A stretch of DNA of 39,500 nucleotides from positions 1 to 39,500 of the forward strand of contig CAYFQW010000013.1 in the NCBI GenBank assembly GCA_964345475.1. The letters run 5' to 3'. The stretch is from WRIS01 sp964345475. Lineage in GTDB: Bacteria; Actinomycetota; Coriobacteriia; Coriobacteriales; Eggerthellaceae. Shown in pieces: positions 39,446-39,500 of the stretch (position 1 is the first letter of the stretch; each line of letters begins with the position of its first letter). The notes beneath the pieces are model-generated. The model was given only the letters and a program-made list of their open reading frames with translations. It searched no databases and was not told the DNA's origin. A program made the position numbers and the translations under genes.

Positions 39446-39500
39446 TGGTCGGGTTGACAGGATTTGAACCTGCGACCCCTTGACCCCCAGTCAAGTGCGC
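39446..39500 (-). tRNA. tRNA-Pro (anticodon GGG), partial at window edge
   Basis: On the minus strand the visible part ends CAACCCG, A and CCA. The anticodon stem CTTGA/TCAAG encloses CTGGGGG, so the anticodon is GGG with U33. The T-arm GCAGGTTCAAATCCTG is canonical. The 5' acceptor strand and part of the D-arm are beyond the window. Confidence 0.92.

Noticed and set aside
1..39500. CRISPR arrays, insertion sequences, prophage or integration sites
   Set aside because: No regularly spaced repeats, transposase or integrase motifs, or tRNA-end duplications were seen; all tRNA genes sit in housekeeping context.

Overview
The window looks like a chromosomal segment from an anaerobic, Gram-positive actinobacterium, most likely of the class Coriobacteriia (Eggerthellaceae-like). 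The reasons are the yvcK-whiA pair, a gap-pgk-tpi-gpmI-secG cluster, PBP5-type and VanW-type wall proteins, a UbiA/MenA menaquinone prenyltransferase, and several oxygen-sensitive, ferredoxin-dependent systems (indolepyruvate:ferredoxin oxidoreductase, an Ech-type [NiFe] hydrogenase, hybrid-cluster protein, flavodiiron protein). The taxonomic call is inference from gene content, not a database match. No insertion sequence, prophage or CRISPR array was seen.

Layout. 1-6.5 kb (+): the 3' end of yvcK overlapping whiA, then gapA, pgk, tpiA, gpmI and secG. 6.6-8.85 kb: tRNA-Leu(GAG), a CDF cation exporter, a Nudix hydrolase, tRNA-Cys and tRNA-Gly on the minus strand, and tRNA-Val(GAC) on the plus strand. 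9.0-13 kb: an unknown membrane-anchored protein divergent from a TerC-family protein, and a lipid-kinase-family protein divergent from RNase D. 13-17 kb (+): a membrane zinc metallopeptidase, xseA, xseB, a HIT protein and ackA. 17-19 kb (+): a small membrane protein, a probable micro-ORF and menA.

19-29.7 kb is all on the minus strand. Read in its own direction it holds pgsA, a VanW/G5-like wall protein, a phenylacetate-CoA-ligase paralogue with an ACT protein, a D,D-carboxypeptidase, a zinc-ribbon/FHA protein, then iorA-iorB-ACT-paaK. 29.8-35.2 kb (-) is a complete six-gene Ech-like energy-converting hydrogenase operon. 35.2-39.5 kb holds a haem-type bacterioferritin (+), hcp and a flavodiiron protein (-), and a partial tRNA-Pro(GGG) at the right edge.

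How it may fit together (inference). IorAB links aromatic 2-oxo acids, aryl-acetyl-CoA and reduced ferredoxin. The two PaaK-type ligases link arylacetates and aryl-acetyl-CoA. The two tandem-ACT proteins are natural candidates for aromatic amino acid sensors. Ech couples ferredoxin oxidation to H2 evolution and ion pumping, or the reverse. AckA can yield ATP, and bacterioferritin, Hcp and FDP protect the iron-sulphur enzymes from O2, NO and free iron. The most noteworthy details are the duplicated ACT/PaaK modules, shared Lys/Ala-rich tails on two Ech subunits, two LexA-box-like sites (one before the exonuclease VII operon, one at the start of an unknown small membrane protein gene), a tRNA-Val with C at position 33, and a 24-bp palindrome upstream of the flavodiiron/hcp pair.
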